From Agapanthus africanus (lineage: Eukaryota; Streptophyta; Magnoliopsida; Asparagales; Amaryllidaceae), in the NCBI GenBank assembly GCA_030015575.1, contig CM057340.1, positions 749,587,632 through 749,651,631 of the forward strand: a stretch of DNA of 64,000 nt, read 5' to 3'. The first letter of the stretch is position 1, and the number at the start of each line of letters is the position of its first letter. The position numbers were made by a program, and so were the translations under genes. Below the pieces are notes generated by a model. That model had not been told where the DNA came from. It worked only from the letters and a program-made list of their open reading frames with translations, and searched no databases. Shown here piece after piece: positions 42,400 through 52,814 of this stretch.

Positions 42400-43741
42400 T
42401 GTATGTCAAAAACTATCTATTAACCGCAATCAAGAACGGCGTCGCTTTGCAGTTAGCCGGTGAGTACGGGTCGGTCCACAGGGATTTTGTGAATCTCCTA
42501 GTCGCGCTAACGAGTTAATTCCAAAGGGTGTTCGGATTAATTATTAAATCTAAAAACCTAATTATTCTATACTACGATTATCTAGATCTAATCTTGCTAG
42601 GGTTAGGTTTAGGGATGGTTTGGAAATGCAAGTAAATCTCAACGCTTTCTACACCCGAATGAAGATCTATGAGGAGTTATGGTAATTATCAATAAAGGGG
42701 ATTAGATCCATACGGGAAGGAATTCCTTCCTCTAGGTTCTTGTCCTTCCTTTAGAGATCCTTACCCTAACCTCCATGGAAAACGCGCGCAACCGGGCCTT
42801 TACACTACGGTATCACCGCTACCTCGAGGGATAGGATGCCGTAGGGCGCGGTGTGTGCGTGTATGCATGGAGTCCTATTGAAAATATATTATGGGTAAGA
42901 AAGGGATGAGAGATCTCATCTCTCAAAAGCCTTCCCCAAAGCTAACTTTAAACAATTATCTACGGCAAGGAATTAATCTACCTAGGGCAAAGAATTAAAA
43001 TCTAAACTAGAGCAATTAATAAAAACTACTTACAGATGACTCTCTCCAATCATCAAAGCAGGTTTTTCAGATCTGAATTCAGGAATTGAAAAGAGGCACC
43101 GATGCTCTCCATAAAGAATTCTAAAATTTATTATTAAAAGGAGGCATAAGAAAATACAATCTTTAGAGTTCCTATTTATAGAGAATAGGAAACCCTAGGT
43201 TACATTTGATTCTCACGTCTAAAATTACAAATTTGCCCTTAGGAAATCTTTTTAGAGCCGCCAAAGCATTTTGGTAAAAAAATCTCTGAGTACGGGCTTC
43301 TTATGGCCGCGGAACTGTGGCAATGGCAGGCTTGGGCCGCGGTTCCGAGGCCCTTTGGCAAGCTTGAATGCTGAAAATCTTGGGTCTTGTTCTGGGTCTT
43401 TTGGGGCTTTTGGTTCTTTGGTTCTTTTATCAAATGGGCTTCTACATTGGTTCCAGATCTTCAGTGAACAATTTGCAATGGATTTTTAACCGTTCGCTTT
43501 GTAATTTTTGGACCTTGAGTTGCCTTGTTAATTGTGAACTGTCTTTCGATGCAGGCTTGACTAAGATCTTCCTATTTGTTGGTCAAAATCCACTTTTTCA
43601 TCGTCTTTACATCATTTTCACTGTTTTCTGTCCAAGAACCTGTAACCTGTAATATGTAGCAGACATGCGTCAAAAGCACCTGTTTATTTATAAAACGAAT
43701 AAGAATGGGGAATATAATAATACAATATTATGGTGTGAACA
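42400..43741 (-). repeat. G3 LTR copy 2 (3' LTR beside the polypurine tract)
   Basis: On the minus strand it starts TGTTCACACC at 43741, directly after the polypurine tract, and ends GACATACA near 42400. Seven bases separate it from copy 1. Its right two-thirds are nearly identical to copy 3. Confidence 0.8.
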
Positions 43742-43756
43742 AATACCCCCAAACTT
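43742..43756 (-). other. G3 polypurine tract
   Basis: AAGTTTGGGGGTATT on the minus strand, immediately before the LTR start TGTTC. The standard primer site for plus-strand synthesis. Confidence 0.75.
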
Positions 43757-45175
43757 ATCTTTTGCTCGTCCTCGAGCAAACTTATTTTTTATTCTCTACA
43801 AAAAACCTAATCGCACTTTCGCAGAGAAACGCGATTGCACTGAGCACGTGCAACAAGCCGTTAAACCTCTAGGTGTCTCTAGTAGGAGGAGTGTTGTCTC
43901 CTGAGGGTTTTTAGCGGATACTACCCACAAAATCCTATCAATTTGGCTTTTTCGACTTTAATTCTCCAATTAGGGTTTCTAACAAGGAACTCTATTATCT
44001 TCGACTTGCAAATTATCCACCCATATTCTTCACACTTCCTCATCATCTAACTTAAGATTATATATGTTCTATAGACTTACTTAGCTTTCGGCATCTCTTA
44101 AGTTTTCCTTCTAGGGTTCCATCTCCACTTAGGAATTTCTATCAACTCTACTAAAGATACAAGTTCTATTCTTCACTCCTTTCTCTCATCTAAACTCCAA
44201 TCACATATCCCTACGTGTGTGTATAAGTCACCCCTACACTTAGAAATTCAAATCAAGCAATCATACCCTTGTCCGTTGTCCAAAGCACTTATTAATTGGT
44301 GAATTTTTAAATGAATTTTGCTACACATCCTTCATGCGACCGTTAATACTTCTTGAGGTACCAACGACCGATTACAAAATGCGTTTGCACTTTAAAGCGT
44401 ACTTCCTTGTCTTGTAACACCCAAGGCTTTTTAGCAGTGACTCCCAAACCAGTTGGTCTAAGGCACTAGGTGATGAAGCACCCTCGCTAAATATTTTTCT
44501 ATTTTTTGCAGCCTTAAGTAATCACAAAAACCAGTGTTCATTTTTTTCTTTATTCACACTTAATTTTTTTTATTTTCTTCGTACTAAGGACTTTAGACAA
44601 GAGCATTTCAAGGTCTCTTCTACTATTCCAAGTTTTAAGGTGCGTGGTTGTGCAAATTGTAGGGTATACATTTTCAGAATCTAGACTTAAGCTAGGAATT
44701 ATTTTTCAAACTTATACTCTAATAAGAACATCAATACTTTTCTTTTGTTTCAACTTAGCCCAAGAACTGAACTCAAAATTTGCCTATTTCTAAATAAACT
44801 ACAAAGCCATATACTTTCTACCATTAAACTTTGAGGAAGGTTATTTTTAGGGTTTTTTTAATTTACTAAGTCTAAGATCTAGTTGTTCCTAGCCAGTTAA
44901 CCTATTTGTCAAACTCAAATCAAATATAGCCAAAATTGAATACAATAATTTTTATAATTTTTGAATTTTTAAATTTTTATGGTTTTTTTTCAAATAAATA
45001 TGCAAATGCAAAAATATACATATGAATGCGAAGGAAGAAAATGTACCGAGCATACCCCCAAACTTAAACTTGACAGTGTCCTCACTGTCATGCTACACCA
45101 AGAGGGATGAGAATGTCGGCACTCCCCTGTTTATTTATTTATAATTTTTTTTATTTTTTATTGTTTTGAATTTTT
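43757..45175 (-). other. G3 noncoding region
   Basis: About 1.4 kb of AT-rich sequence with no credible frame. It holds the phrase CCCCCAAACTT twice (43746 and 45056), the second inside ATACCCCCAAACTTAAACTT, and a third near 45238. Nothing else is recognised. Confidence 0.5.
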
Positions 45176-46363
45176 TTAAATTTTTTTTATAGAAAAAGAA
45201 AACAAAAAATATATATACATATATACAACAAGGTTCCCCCCAAACTTAAGCTTGGCCTTACATAAGCCAAAGGTTAGCACCAACCATTCAAAAATCTTAT
45301 CGTGGTAATAGTCGAGTTGGTAAAAGAATGGAGTGAAAAGAAAAGAGATGAGAAGCACACAAGACCGTGTGGAGGTAGAAACGGGATACGGTCTCGGTGG
45401 GGGAGAAGAATGGCGGAAAAGAGAAAGAAGTAGAGTACGATCTTGAGGGTGTAAATCGAGTGAATAAATTAGCACAATTTGTGATGACCGATGTGTTAAA
45501 AGCGATTGTGCTAACCTATCAACCCGTCGAGAAATGGGGTCAAATCCCTCAAGATTCGCAAGAAAGCATGGGTACATCGAACTTGGTAGTGGAGATGAAG
45601 GCGTAAAGGTCTCTTGTACGGTCGAAAGGATAGGAAGGACGAAAGGGAGTGAATTAGGGATAGTCTCATTCTCACCGTAGTAAACTGTCTCGAACTTGAA
45701 AGATTCCATCAATGGTTCGAAACGACTGTATGCAACCGAGTCTAATGGTTCAACTAACTCATCAGAAAATGTAAAGGACTCAAACTCGGGCGGTGAGTCA
45801 TCAATATCGTCCGAAAAAGTGAAACACTCGTAAGTGTTATCATCTGTGAGAACAGTATCAGATTCAAAGGAAAATTTTTCAAGCTCACAGTCTTCAAGCG
45901 TGGTCGGAACGATGGAAAGGAGGGAAGGTGATATAACAATTAAAGGTTCGGGAGGATGAATTGGAAAATCCGACACATCAAAGAAAAATGGTTCAACCTT
46001 AATATGATCCTCAAAACTCTTCTTAATACTATCCTTATAATTCTCCTCAAAATTCAACTCATCCATGCCATTATCATCAAAATCAAGACGCATATGAAGT
46101 TCGGGAGAAACATTTAATGACTCGGGATAATGAATTGGACATATAATATCAATCAAATCGACAGGTTCATCATCCGAAATATTCCCGGCGTCTATATCCT
46201 CAATCAAGTGAAAATTAATTTTCTTAGACACCTCATCAAAAGCATGGATATTTATCGATTTAGGTTCTAGATGGGAGGTGTAAAGATCGAAAGGATTAGG
46301 TGTGGTTTCACTCGAAAGGGGTTCTTCACAATTTGGCAAATCAAACACTACAAAATCACACAA
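45176..46363 (-). CDS. G3 frame 2, unrecognised acidic protein (fossil)
   Basis: 395 residues. The N-terminal two-thirds are very acidic and Phe/Ser/Asp-rich, with repeated FESFTFSDE/YECFTFSDD-type words (about residues 180-230). The C-terminal third is basic and hydrophobic (DYYHDKIFEWLVLTFGLCKAKLKFGG). I do not recognise a domain. It follows frame 1 by 18 nt on the same strand. It could be a gag-related or accessory protein of a nonautonomous Athila-like family. Confidence 0.5.
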   Translation of the reverse strand: MCDFVVFDLPNCEEPLSSETTPNPFDLYTSHLEPKSINIHAFDEVSKKINFHLIEDIDAGNISDDEPVDLIDIICPIHYPESLNVSPELHMRLDFDDNGMDELNFEENYKDSIKKSFEDHIKVEPFFFDVSDFPIHPPEPLIVISPSLLSIVPTTLEDCELEKFSFESDTVLTDDNTYECFTFSDDIDDSPPEFESFTFSDELVEPLDSVAYSRFEPLMESFKFETVYYGENETIPNSLPFVLPILSTVQETFTPSSPLPSSMYPCFLANLEGFDPISRRVDRLAQSLLTHRSSQIVLIYSLDLHPQDRTLLLSLFRHSSPPPRPYPVSTSTRSCVLLISFLFTPFFYQLDYYHDKIFEWLVLTFGLCKAKLKFGGNLVVYMYIYFLFSFSIKKI

Positions 46364-46381
46364 CTTGTTTTTATTTTGAAC

Positions 46382-47038
46382 TTATGAATCATTTAGGACA
46401 TTCGATGGAAAACTGGAGTTGTGGGCTTCAATTGGGTAAGGGTAGGTTTGATTTGGAAATCCTCTCAAATTCTCACTCTGTCCAACCGCCTCCTCATACA
46501 TTGAAAAATTTGGAGCTAGCGGAAAACTAGCTACCGGTTCAGCAGGTTGCATAAGGGCGGCCACAGACGCTTCCACATTCCTAGTCATTTTGTTTGTTGC
46601 TAAGATATAAGCCTCCAACGACTCTTCCAAACTAGACTTGGGTGGTAAGGGGGTTTCGGTAAAAGATTCAAAATTGTGTGGATATGTGAAACTCCCAAAA
46701 GGCTGTGTAGAAACAGTGTCTAGTGACGGTGGGAAAGTCGGGTAGGACTGGTAGGAAGTGGATGGCTGGACAGGAGTAGGATCAACCTGTGGATAAAAAG
46801 GTGAATGAACTTGTTGATCCCTATAACTAGATGTATGGAGAGGAGTGAAAGATCGGCTATGAGATTGAGCAATATGCTCAACAATGGACATCGGTTTAGG
46901 AGTTACAGCTGGACTCGAAAAAGTGGTGTCAACATATGAAGGTGGTAAAGGTTGACTTGGTTGACACAAAGTGGGTTGCAAAGTGAAACTGTTTCTCCTA
47001 GACGCTTCTATTTGATCTTTCAAAGAAATTTTGGGCAT
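46382..47038 (-). CDS. G3 frame 1, gag-position Pro/Ser-rich protein (fossil)
   Basis: 218 residues starting MPKISLKDQIEASRRNSF. Rich in Pro, Ser, Thr, Phe and Tyr with SPFYPQ and SYQSYP repeats, predicted disordered. A helical LEESLEAYILATNKMTRNVEASVAALMQ (about 130-157) is the only structured-looking part. It is the first frame after the leader, so it stands where gag is expected, though no gag core is seen. Confidence 0.5.
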   Translation of the reverse strand: MPKISLKDQIEASRRNSFTLQPTLCQPSQPLPPSYVDTTFSSPAVTPKPMSIVEHIAQSHSRSFTPLHTSSYRDQQVHSPFYPQVDPTPVQPSTSYQSYPTFPPSLDTVSTQPFGSFTYPHNFESFTETPLPPKSSLEESLEAYILATNKMTRNVEASVAALMQPAEPVASFPLAPNFSMYEEAVGQSENLRGFPNQTYPYPIEAHNSSFPSNVLNDS

Positions 47039-48360
47039 GGAAGGATCGTCTTTAAATCGACCGAAACAATTGACTTACGAGGCAAAGTTAGGTTCGGGAT
47101 ACCAAAGTTCGGCAAGAGATTTGTGATGTGGGGTACCCATGATAGAAGAATGAGAAAAGAAAGAAGTTAGGTGGTGCAAGTGGGGTGCAAGGATTTCTTA
47201 GCGACAAAATTTTGCAAGTTTTTATAAAAGATTTTTCCTTTTTCCCTTTTTTTTAGTTGGAACTGTTTGCAAAAATATTTTTGATAAAGGGCTAAGACAC
47301 ACTTTCAATCAACCAAAAATGCACAATCAGGCCTAGATCTAGGGTCACCTAGGTCAGCTAGACAGCTCCTAACTGTTCTAAAGGGTTAGAAATAGGACCT
47401 CAAACCGCCTCTTCACCACCAATTACGGCCAGGTAAGTGCCAGGTAAGTGGGAGGCTCCCCGCTACAAGTAGCGGTCCTAATTAAGTAACCACTTGTCTT
47501 AGACACACTTGCCTGACACCGCAAAGTCAGGTTAGGATAAACGGCTGATGCCTATAACTAGTCCTCTGTCCTATTGAGCTCGAAGTCCTTAGGGCTGAGT
47601 CTAGTATTTTTTAATTAAAGAATGGTCAATGCAAATGCCTTATGTGATTTCTGGGGTCCTGGGAAGGGTGATGAAATCCCCATCCAATCTGAATTGGTCA
47701 AAAGCCCCTTAAAGTCAGTTTTAAAGATATGCAAAACAGTAAATCACTTGCAATCAAATATTTTTTATTATTGCAATTTGAGAAAAGATAGAAAAGATTT
47801 CTTGCAATCAATTTTTATTTTAAATGCGCGCAAAGAATCCTGCAGAAAATTTATTATTTGGAAGGGGGAAGTATTTTTGAGCGCAAAGAATCCTGCAGGC
47901 AAATTTACAGAAGATATATCAAGATTTGCAGAGGAGGAGAGAGAAAACTCACAGAGATTTGCAGTAGCTGAATTTTTTTTTTTTTTGATGTCCCAGAGCG
48001 CTGAATCGACCAGGCCGCGGCGGTTCCGCGGCTAGAAGGAGGGTCACGCGGCGGTTCAGCGGCCTATTGGTCATTTTTTTTTGGCACCAGATCACCTCGG
48101 TTGACTTGTAGACTCGGTCCTCCAAATTTCTTCTGTTCCTCGGTTGTTGTGATCTTCTGTTGTTCCGATCTGTTTTTTTTCTGTTTAGCTTTCTGTAGAT
48201 TTCCAGATCCGTCTCGATTGTTCCTGCAAGATTCACACAACAAAGTACCCTTTCCAAAAAATAACAATTGATATATTTTTATAATTTTTGGATTTTTTTG
48301 ATTTTTATGATTTTTTAATTTAAGATTAACCCGAAATTGCAAAAAGGAAATAACATGCCA
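47039..48360 (-). other. G3 leader region
   Basis: No credible gene in 1.3 kb. It contains G/C-rich palindromic words near 48010-48065 (GGCGGTTCCGCGG, GGCGGTTCAGCGG), pyrimidine runs, and two copies of GCGCAAAGAATCCTGCAG (47826 and 47881). It lies between primer-binding site and frame 1. Confidence 0.5.
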
Positions 48361-48378
48361 TCCCCGGCAACGGCTCCA
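48361..48378 (-). other. G3 primer-binding site (tRNA-Asp type)
   Basis: On the minus strand TGGAGCCGTTGCCGGGGA, 2 nt after LTR copy 3. It is one base off TGGCGCCGTTGCCGGGGA, the tRNA-Asp-type site used by Athila and related OTA gypsy elements. Confidence 0.75.
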
Positions 48379-48380
48379 TT

Positions 48381-49710
48381 TGATTGATCTCAAAAACTAT
48401 ATATTAAACACAATCAAGAACGGCGTCGCTTGGTAGCTAGCCGGTGAGTACGGGTCGGTCCACAAGGATTTTGTGAATTTCCTAATCGCTCTAACGAGTT
48501 AATTCCGATGGGAGACGGATTGATTATTAAATCTAAAAACTAAATTAATCTCTATCTAAGTCTTGCTAGGGTTAGGTCTAGGTTAAATTTGGAAAGTCTA
48601 TAAATCTCACCGCTTTCTACACCCATATGAAGATCTAATTAGGTGTTATGGTAATTATCAATAAAAGGGATTAGAATCATCGGGAAGATGTTTTCTTCCT
48701 CTAGTTTCTTGTCCTTCCTTTATCAATCCTTACCCTAACCTCCATGGAAAACATCACAACCGGGCCTTTACACTACGGTATCACCGCTACCTCGAGGGAT
48801 AGGATGCCGTAGGGCGCGGTGTGTGCGTGTATGCATGGAGTCCTATTGAAAATATATTATGGGTAAGAAAGGGATGAGAGATCTCATCTCTCAAAAGCCT
48901 TCCCCAAAGCTAACTCTAAACAATTATCTACGGCAAGGAATTAAATCTACCTAGGGCAAAGAATTAAAATCTAAACTAGGGCAATTAATAAAAACTACTT
49001 ACAGATGACTCTCTCTAATCATCAAAGCAGGTTTGTCAGATCTGAATTCAGGAATTAAAAAGAGGCACCGATGCTCTCCATAAAGAAGTCTGAAATTTAT
49101 TATTAAAAGGAGGCATAAGAAAATACAATATTTAGAGTTCCTATTTATAGAGAATAGGAAACCCTAGGTTACATTTGATTCGCACGTCTAAAATTACAAA
49201 TTTGCCCTTAGAAAATCTTTTCAGAGCCACCAAAGCATTTTGGTAAAAAAATCTCTGAGTACGGGCTTCTTATGGCCGTGGAACCGCGGCAATGGCAGGC
49301 TTGGGCCGCGGTTCCGCGGCCCTTTGGCAAGCTTGAATGCTGAAAATCTTGGGTCTTGTTCTGGGTCTTTTTGGGCTTCTGGTTCTTTAGTTCTTTTATC
49401 AATTGGGCATCTACATTGGTTCCAGATCTTCAGTGAACAATTTGCAATGGATTTTTAACCGTTCGCTTTGTAATTTTTGGACCTTGAGTTGCCATGTTAA
49501 TTGTGAACTGTCCTTCGATGCAGTCTTGACTAAGATCCTCCTATTTGTTGGTCAAAATCCACTTTTTCATCGTCTTTACATCGTTTTCACTGTTTTCTGT
49601 CCAAGAACCTGTAACCTGTAATATGTAGCAGACATGCGTCAAAAGCACATGTTTATTTATAAAACGAATAAGAATGGGGAATATAATAATACAATATTAT
49701 GGTGTGAACA
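48381..49710 (-). repeat. G3 LTR copy 3 (5' LTR), mosaic of copies 1 and 2
   Basis: TGTTCACACC at 49710, GATCAATCA at 48381. From 48381 to about 48765 it matches copy 1 (CCCATATGAAGATCTAATTA, GGGAAGATGTTTTCTTCC). From about 48766 it matches copy 2 almost base for base (GATGCCGTAGGGCGCGGTG). Confidence 0.85.
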
Positions 49711-50700
49711 GGCTCCCACTGTTTCTCGAATCCTTTCTCAAACCATAAAAGAAGAATTAGCCAGGACTGTTCTCACCGTTCAATTCTTGCTTAACCGTTC
49801 GGCCAGGCCAATGTCGATACTTCAAGGGAGGTTTTCCAACGCTTTCGCGAAATTCCTTAATTAAATAATCTCTTTTCTCTGGGGGCGTAGCCCCACTGAC
49901 ACCTTTCTCGACACCAACTTAGTTTATAGCATTGATCGTTAAGTGACGAATCTCCTGATAAGTAGTATATACACACAGTAGGATCGGGATCCAAAATATC
50001 ATTGTATGATAATGTTGAAGGAATCCTACCAACATTCATCAAACTCTAAAATGGTATGCATCTCTTTGCAAATTTCAGTTTCTTTAGAAATTCCCGATAT
50101 AAATTTCTGCCTCATGCTCTTATGACCGTGGCTTTGGTCAAAATGTCATAAGTCACATTTCAAGTTCTACCCGTCATTATCCAGATTAATTTGAACCCAT
50201 CCGTATATACCCCTGACTTTGGTCAAATGATAATACGACTGCCCCAAACTAACTCATCTAACTATGCAGCAAATGAATACCCAGCAGCTACCAAATACTA
50301 TGCCTTGACTTTGGCCAAAATACATAGCTTGAATACTACTGAATACCCAAATGAAATGACGGAGGGCTACGAATGGTTTTGGCGAAACTGTGAACGTAGT
50401 GAACTTGATATAACCGAAGGAACCTGATAGCTTTTTAAAAGGAGTGGTTAAAGCTCCGCAATTAAAAATTCTGCTCTTTTAAAATAACCGAGTGGTTTCT
50501 TTTAAATTTGTTCCAACGACTTAACTTTGGTTTATTTTCTTTGCATTATAATAATGCGTCCCATCATTTATCCTATCATTGCAGAAAACAACGAAAATAC
50601 CACGTCCTCTTATGCCATCCGCATTCGCCACGGGGTCCCGTCATCACCCGTTAGGTTACTTAACTAACGACAGAGCGGGGGCTGGGCTAGATTCAAAACG
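49711..50700 (-). repeat. C1 LTR b
   Basis: A direct repeat of 51829-52814 over its length (GGCTCCCACTGTTTCTCG... to GAGCGGGGGCTGGGCTAG). The left end is cut by G3 at the GGCTC duplication; the right limit is approximate. Contains several TTGACTTTGGCCAA-type inverted repeats (about 50205-50325). Confidence 0.7.
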
Positions 50701-51764
50701 TATATACCGTTTTTCAATGTACCTGACCCAATCAGAACTTGATTTAGGTGGATATTTACTACATCGCTTACAAAAGTAAAATCATATCCTTCCTTAGAAA
50801 GTAAGGATACATATATGATATTACAAGTCGCACCTGGTACATAAAAACAGTCACGAAGAATCAATATCTGCCCAGTTGTCAGTCCTAGATGATATTCCCC
50901 TACGGATTCAGCATACATGCTCATTCCGTTAGCAACCATGAGAGTCATATCACCTTTCCTGATAACCCTACGGTTTCTCAGAGCCTGTAATGAATTACAG
51001 ATGTGAGATCCTGATCCGGTATCCAATACCCAGGAAATAAGGTTAACTGACATACAGTTCTCTATTACAAACACACCCGAAGCCGAAGCCACAACATGCT
51101 TCGAATTCTGGCTACTGGCTATACTAGCCCTGCAATCCTTCTGCCCATGTTCATTCCCGTAACAATAGGGACATTCCTCTTTTACTACATCCATTCCCGA
51201 AACTTCTGCCCTTCCCTTTCTTTCTACTTCCCTGGTTTCCTTCAGGGTAGTAGGTAGAGACTGTTGAACTAAGTCAGCATCTGACCCGTTCTTCAACGTG
51301 GTCTTCAGGTCCGAGAGCTCAAAAGAGCTGGTCTCTGTAAGGACGTTGCCCCCTACAGATGACCCGATAGCCAACCTCGCTAGAAGCAATTCATTCGAGG
51401 TCTCATATCTTGCGATACGAGATTGCTCTCCATATAAATCTTTGTTATGGAGGAAGATAGAAACTAAGTCCATCTTCTCGTGCTGCCCCTGGTATACACC
51501 ATCAACTGAGGCTAACACGAGGCACTTGGCTTTCGCACAGTCTTTTTCCGATGTCCTATGGATATGAATATCCGTGACAGGGGAAGCTAGACCTGAGACG
51601 GCAGGGGTTGGATTAGTTAAGGGGTGTCCCAGCTTGTCATGGGCAATGGACATCTGGACAGACCTTTGCCAGTCATAACAGTCAGATTCAGTCATTTTAT
51701 TATCTAGATGTAACCTAGGTGCGGTCACTGGGTCGCTGCAATTAAGAAAGAGAGAAGAAAACAC
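50664..51764 (-). CDS. gag: C1 copia gag-protease (fossil, right unit)
   Basis: 366 residues. The gag start RLHLDNKMTESDCYDWQRSVQMSI matches the left unit. The zinc knuckle CPYCYGNEHGQKDC is canonical C-x2-C-x4-H-x4-C (about residue 200). Then comes the aspartic protease motif WVLDTGSGSHIC (about 242), with the downstream ILRDCFYVPGATCNIIYVSLL, which is the usual end of the copia protease and start of the GAG-pre-integrase segment. The C-terminal YVLNLAQPP is typical. Integrase and reverse transcriptase are not seen. Confidence 0.85.
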   Translation of the reverse strand: MFSSLFLNCSDPVTAPRLHLDNKMTESDCYDWQRSVQMSIAHDKLGHPLTNPTPAVSGLASPVTDIHIHRTSEKDCAKAKCLVLASVDGVYQGQHEKMDLVSIFLHNKDLYGEQSRIARYETSNELLLARLAIGSSVGGNVLTETSSFELSDLKTTLKNGSDADLVQQSLPTTLKETREVERKGRAEVSGMDVVKEECPYCYGNEHGQKDCRASIASSQNSKHVVASASGVFVIENCMSVNLISWVLDTGSGSHICNSLQALRNRRVIRKGDMTLMVANGMSMYAESVGEYHLGLTTGQILILRDCFYVPGATCNIIYVSLLSKEGYDFTFVSDVVNIHLNQVLIGSGTLKNGIYVLNLAQPPLCR

Positions 51765-51828
51765 TTAACATGATGCTCTTGCAAGTTTAGATTGGTTTTT
51801 AATTTATCTAAACAGGATGGCTCCCACT

Positions 51829-52814
51829 GTCTCTCGAATCCCTCCTCAAACCATAAAGGAAGAATTAGTCAGGATCAATCTCACCATACAATACTTGCTT
51901 AACCGTTCAGCCAGGCCAGTGTCGGTACTTCGAGGGAGGTTTTCCAACGCTTTCGCGAAGTTCCTTAATTAAGTAACCTCTTTTCCCTGTGGGCGTAGCC
52001 CCGCTAACACCTTTCTAGACACCTACTAGGTTTATAGCATTGATCGTTAAGTGAGAAAGTTCCCGCGGAGTAGCATATACTCACAGTAGGATCGGGATCC
52101 AAATATCATCGCGTGACAAAACTGAAGGAATCCTACCAGAATCATCACACTCCAAATGGTATGCAGCGCTAGCAAGTTTCAGTACTTTTGAAACTCCCGA
52201 TGTGGATTTTTGCCCCATGCTCTTATGACCTTGACTTTGGCCAACAAATCATAAGTCACATGTCAAGTTCTACCCGTCATTATCCAGGTTAATTTGAACC
52301 CACCCGCACATACCCTTGACTTTGGCCAACAAGGCAGTACGACTGTCCCAAACCAACGCATCTATCTATGCTACATATGAATACCCAATAGCTACCAAAC
52401 ATTGTGCCTTGACTTTGGCCAACAAACACAGCTTGAATACTATTGACTATCCATACGAAACAACGGAGGGCTACGAATGGTTTTGGCAAAACCGTGAACG
52501 TAGTGAACTTGATATAATCGATGGAACGAGATAGCTTTTTAAAAGGAGTGGTTCAAGCTCCGCGTTTAAAAGCTGGTTTTTGAAAAAGAACCGAGTGGTT
52601 TTGAAAGTGTTCCAACGACTTTTACTTGGTTTATTTTCTTGCATTAATTCCAATGCGTCCCATCATTTAATCTTACCATTGCAGAAAACAACCAAAATAT
52701 GGTGTACGCTTATGCCATCCGCATTCGCCACGGGGCCCCGTCATCACCCGTTAGGTTACTTAACTAACGACAGAGCGGGGGCTGGACTAGCGCGGATGCA
52801 AAACATAAGCAACA
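51829..52814 (-). repeat. C1 LTR a (5' LTR)
   Basis: A second copy of the LTR. On the minus strand it starts TGTTGCTTATG at about 52814 and ends GAGAGACA at 51829, followed by GTGGGAGCCATCC, the likely primer-binding region. The right limit is set by a TG start and is approximate. Confidence 0.65.

Larger units (their letters stand above)
41074..49710 (-). mobile_element. G3: Athila-like Ty3/gypsy element with three LTR copies
   Basis: Bounded by TGATTGATC at 41074 and GTGTGAACA at 49710. GGCTC stands directly outside both ends (41069-41073 and 49711-49715), a perfect 5-bp target duplication inside the copia LTR/internal junction. Order left to right: LTR copy 1, LTR copy 2, polypurine tract, two frames, leader, primer-binding site, LTR copy 3. 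Orientation is minus, from the primer-binding site and the polypurine tract. No pol sequence is seen, so it depends on others or is a remnant. Confidence 0.85.

Noticed and set aside
41991-43652. Plus-strand frames 41991-42311 and 43368-43652 (FLGLLLGFLGF-type)
   Set aside because: They lie in the G3 LTRs, recur in each copy at 49240-49621 and have no known domain; hydrophobic runs come from T-rich LTR sequence.
49711-52814. Initiator-Met primer site for C1
   Set aside because: The bases after the C1 LTR (TGGGAGCCATCC) do not match TGGTATCAGAGC, so the primer was left unassigned.
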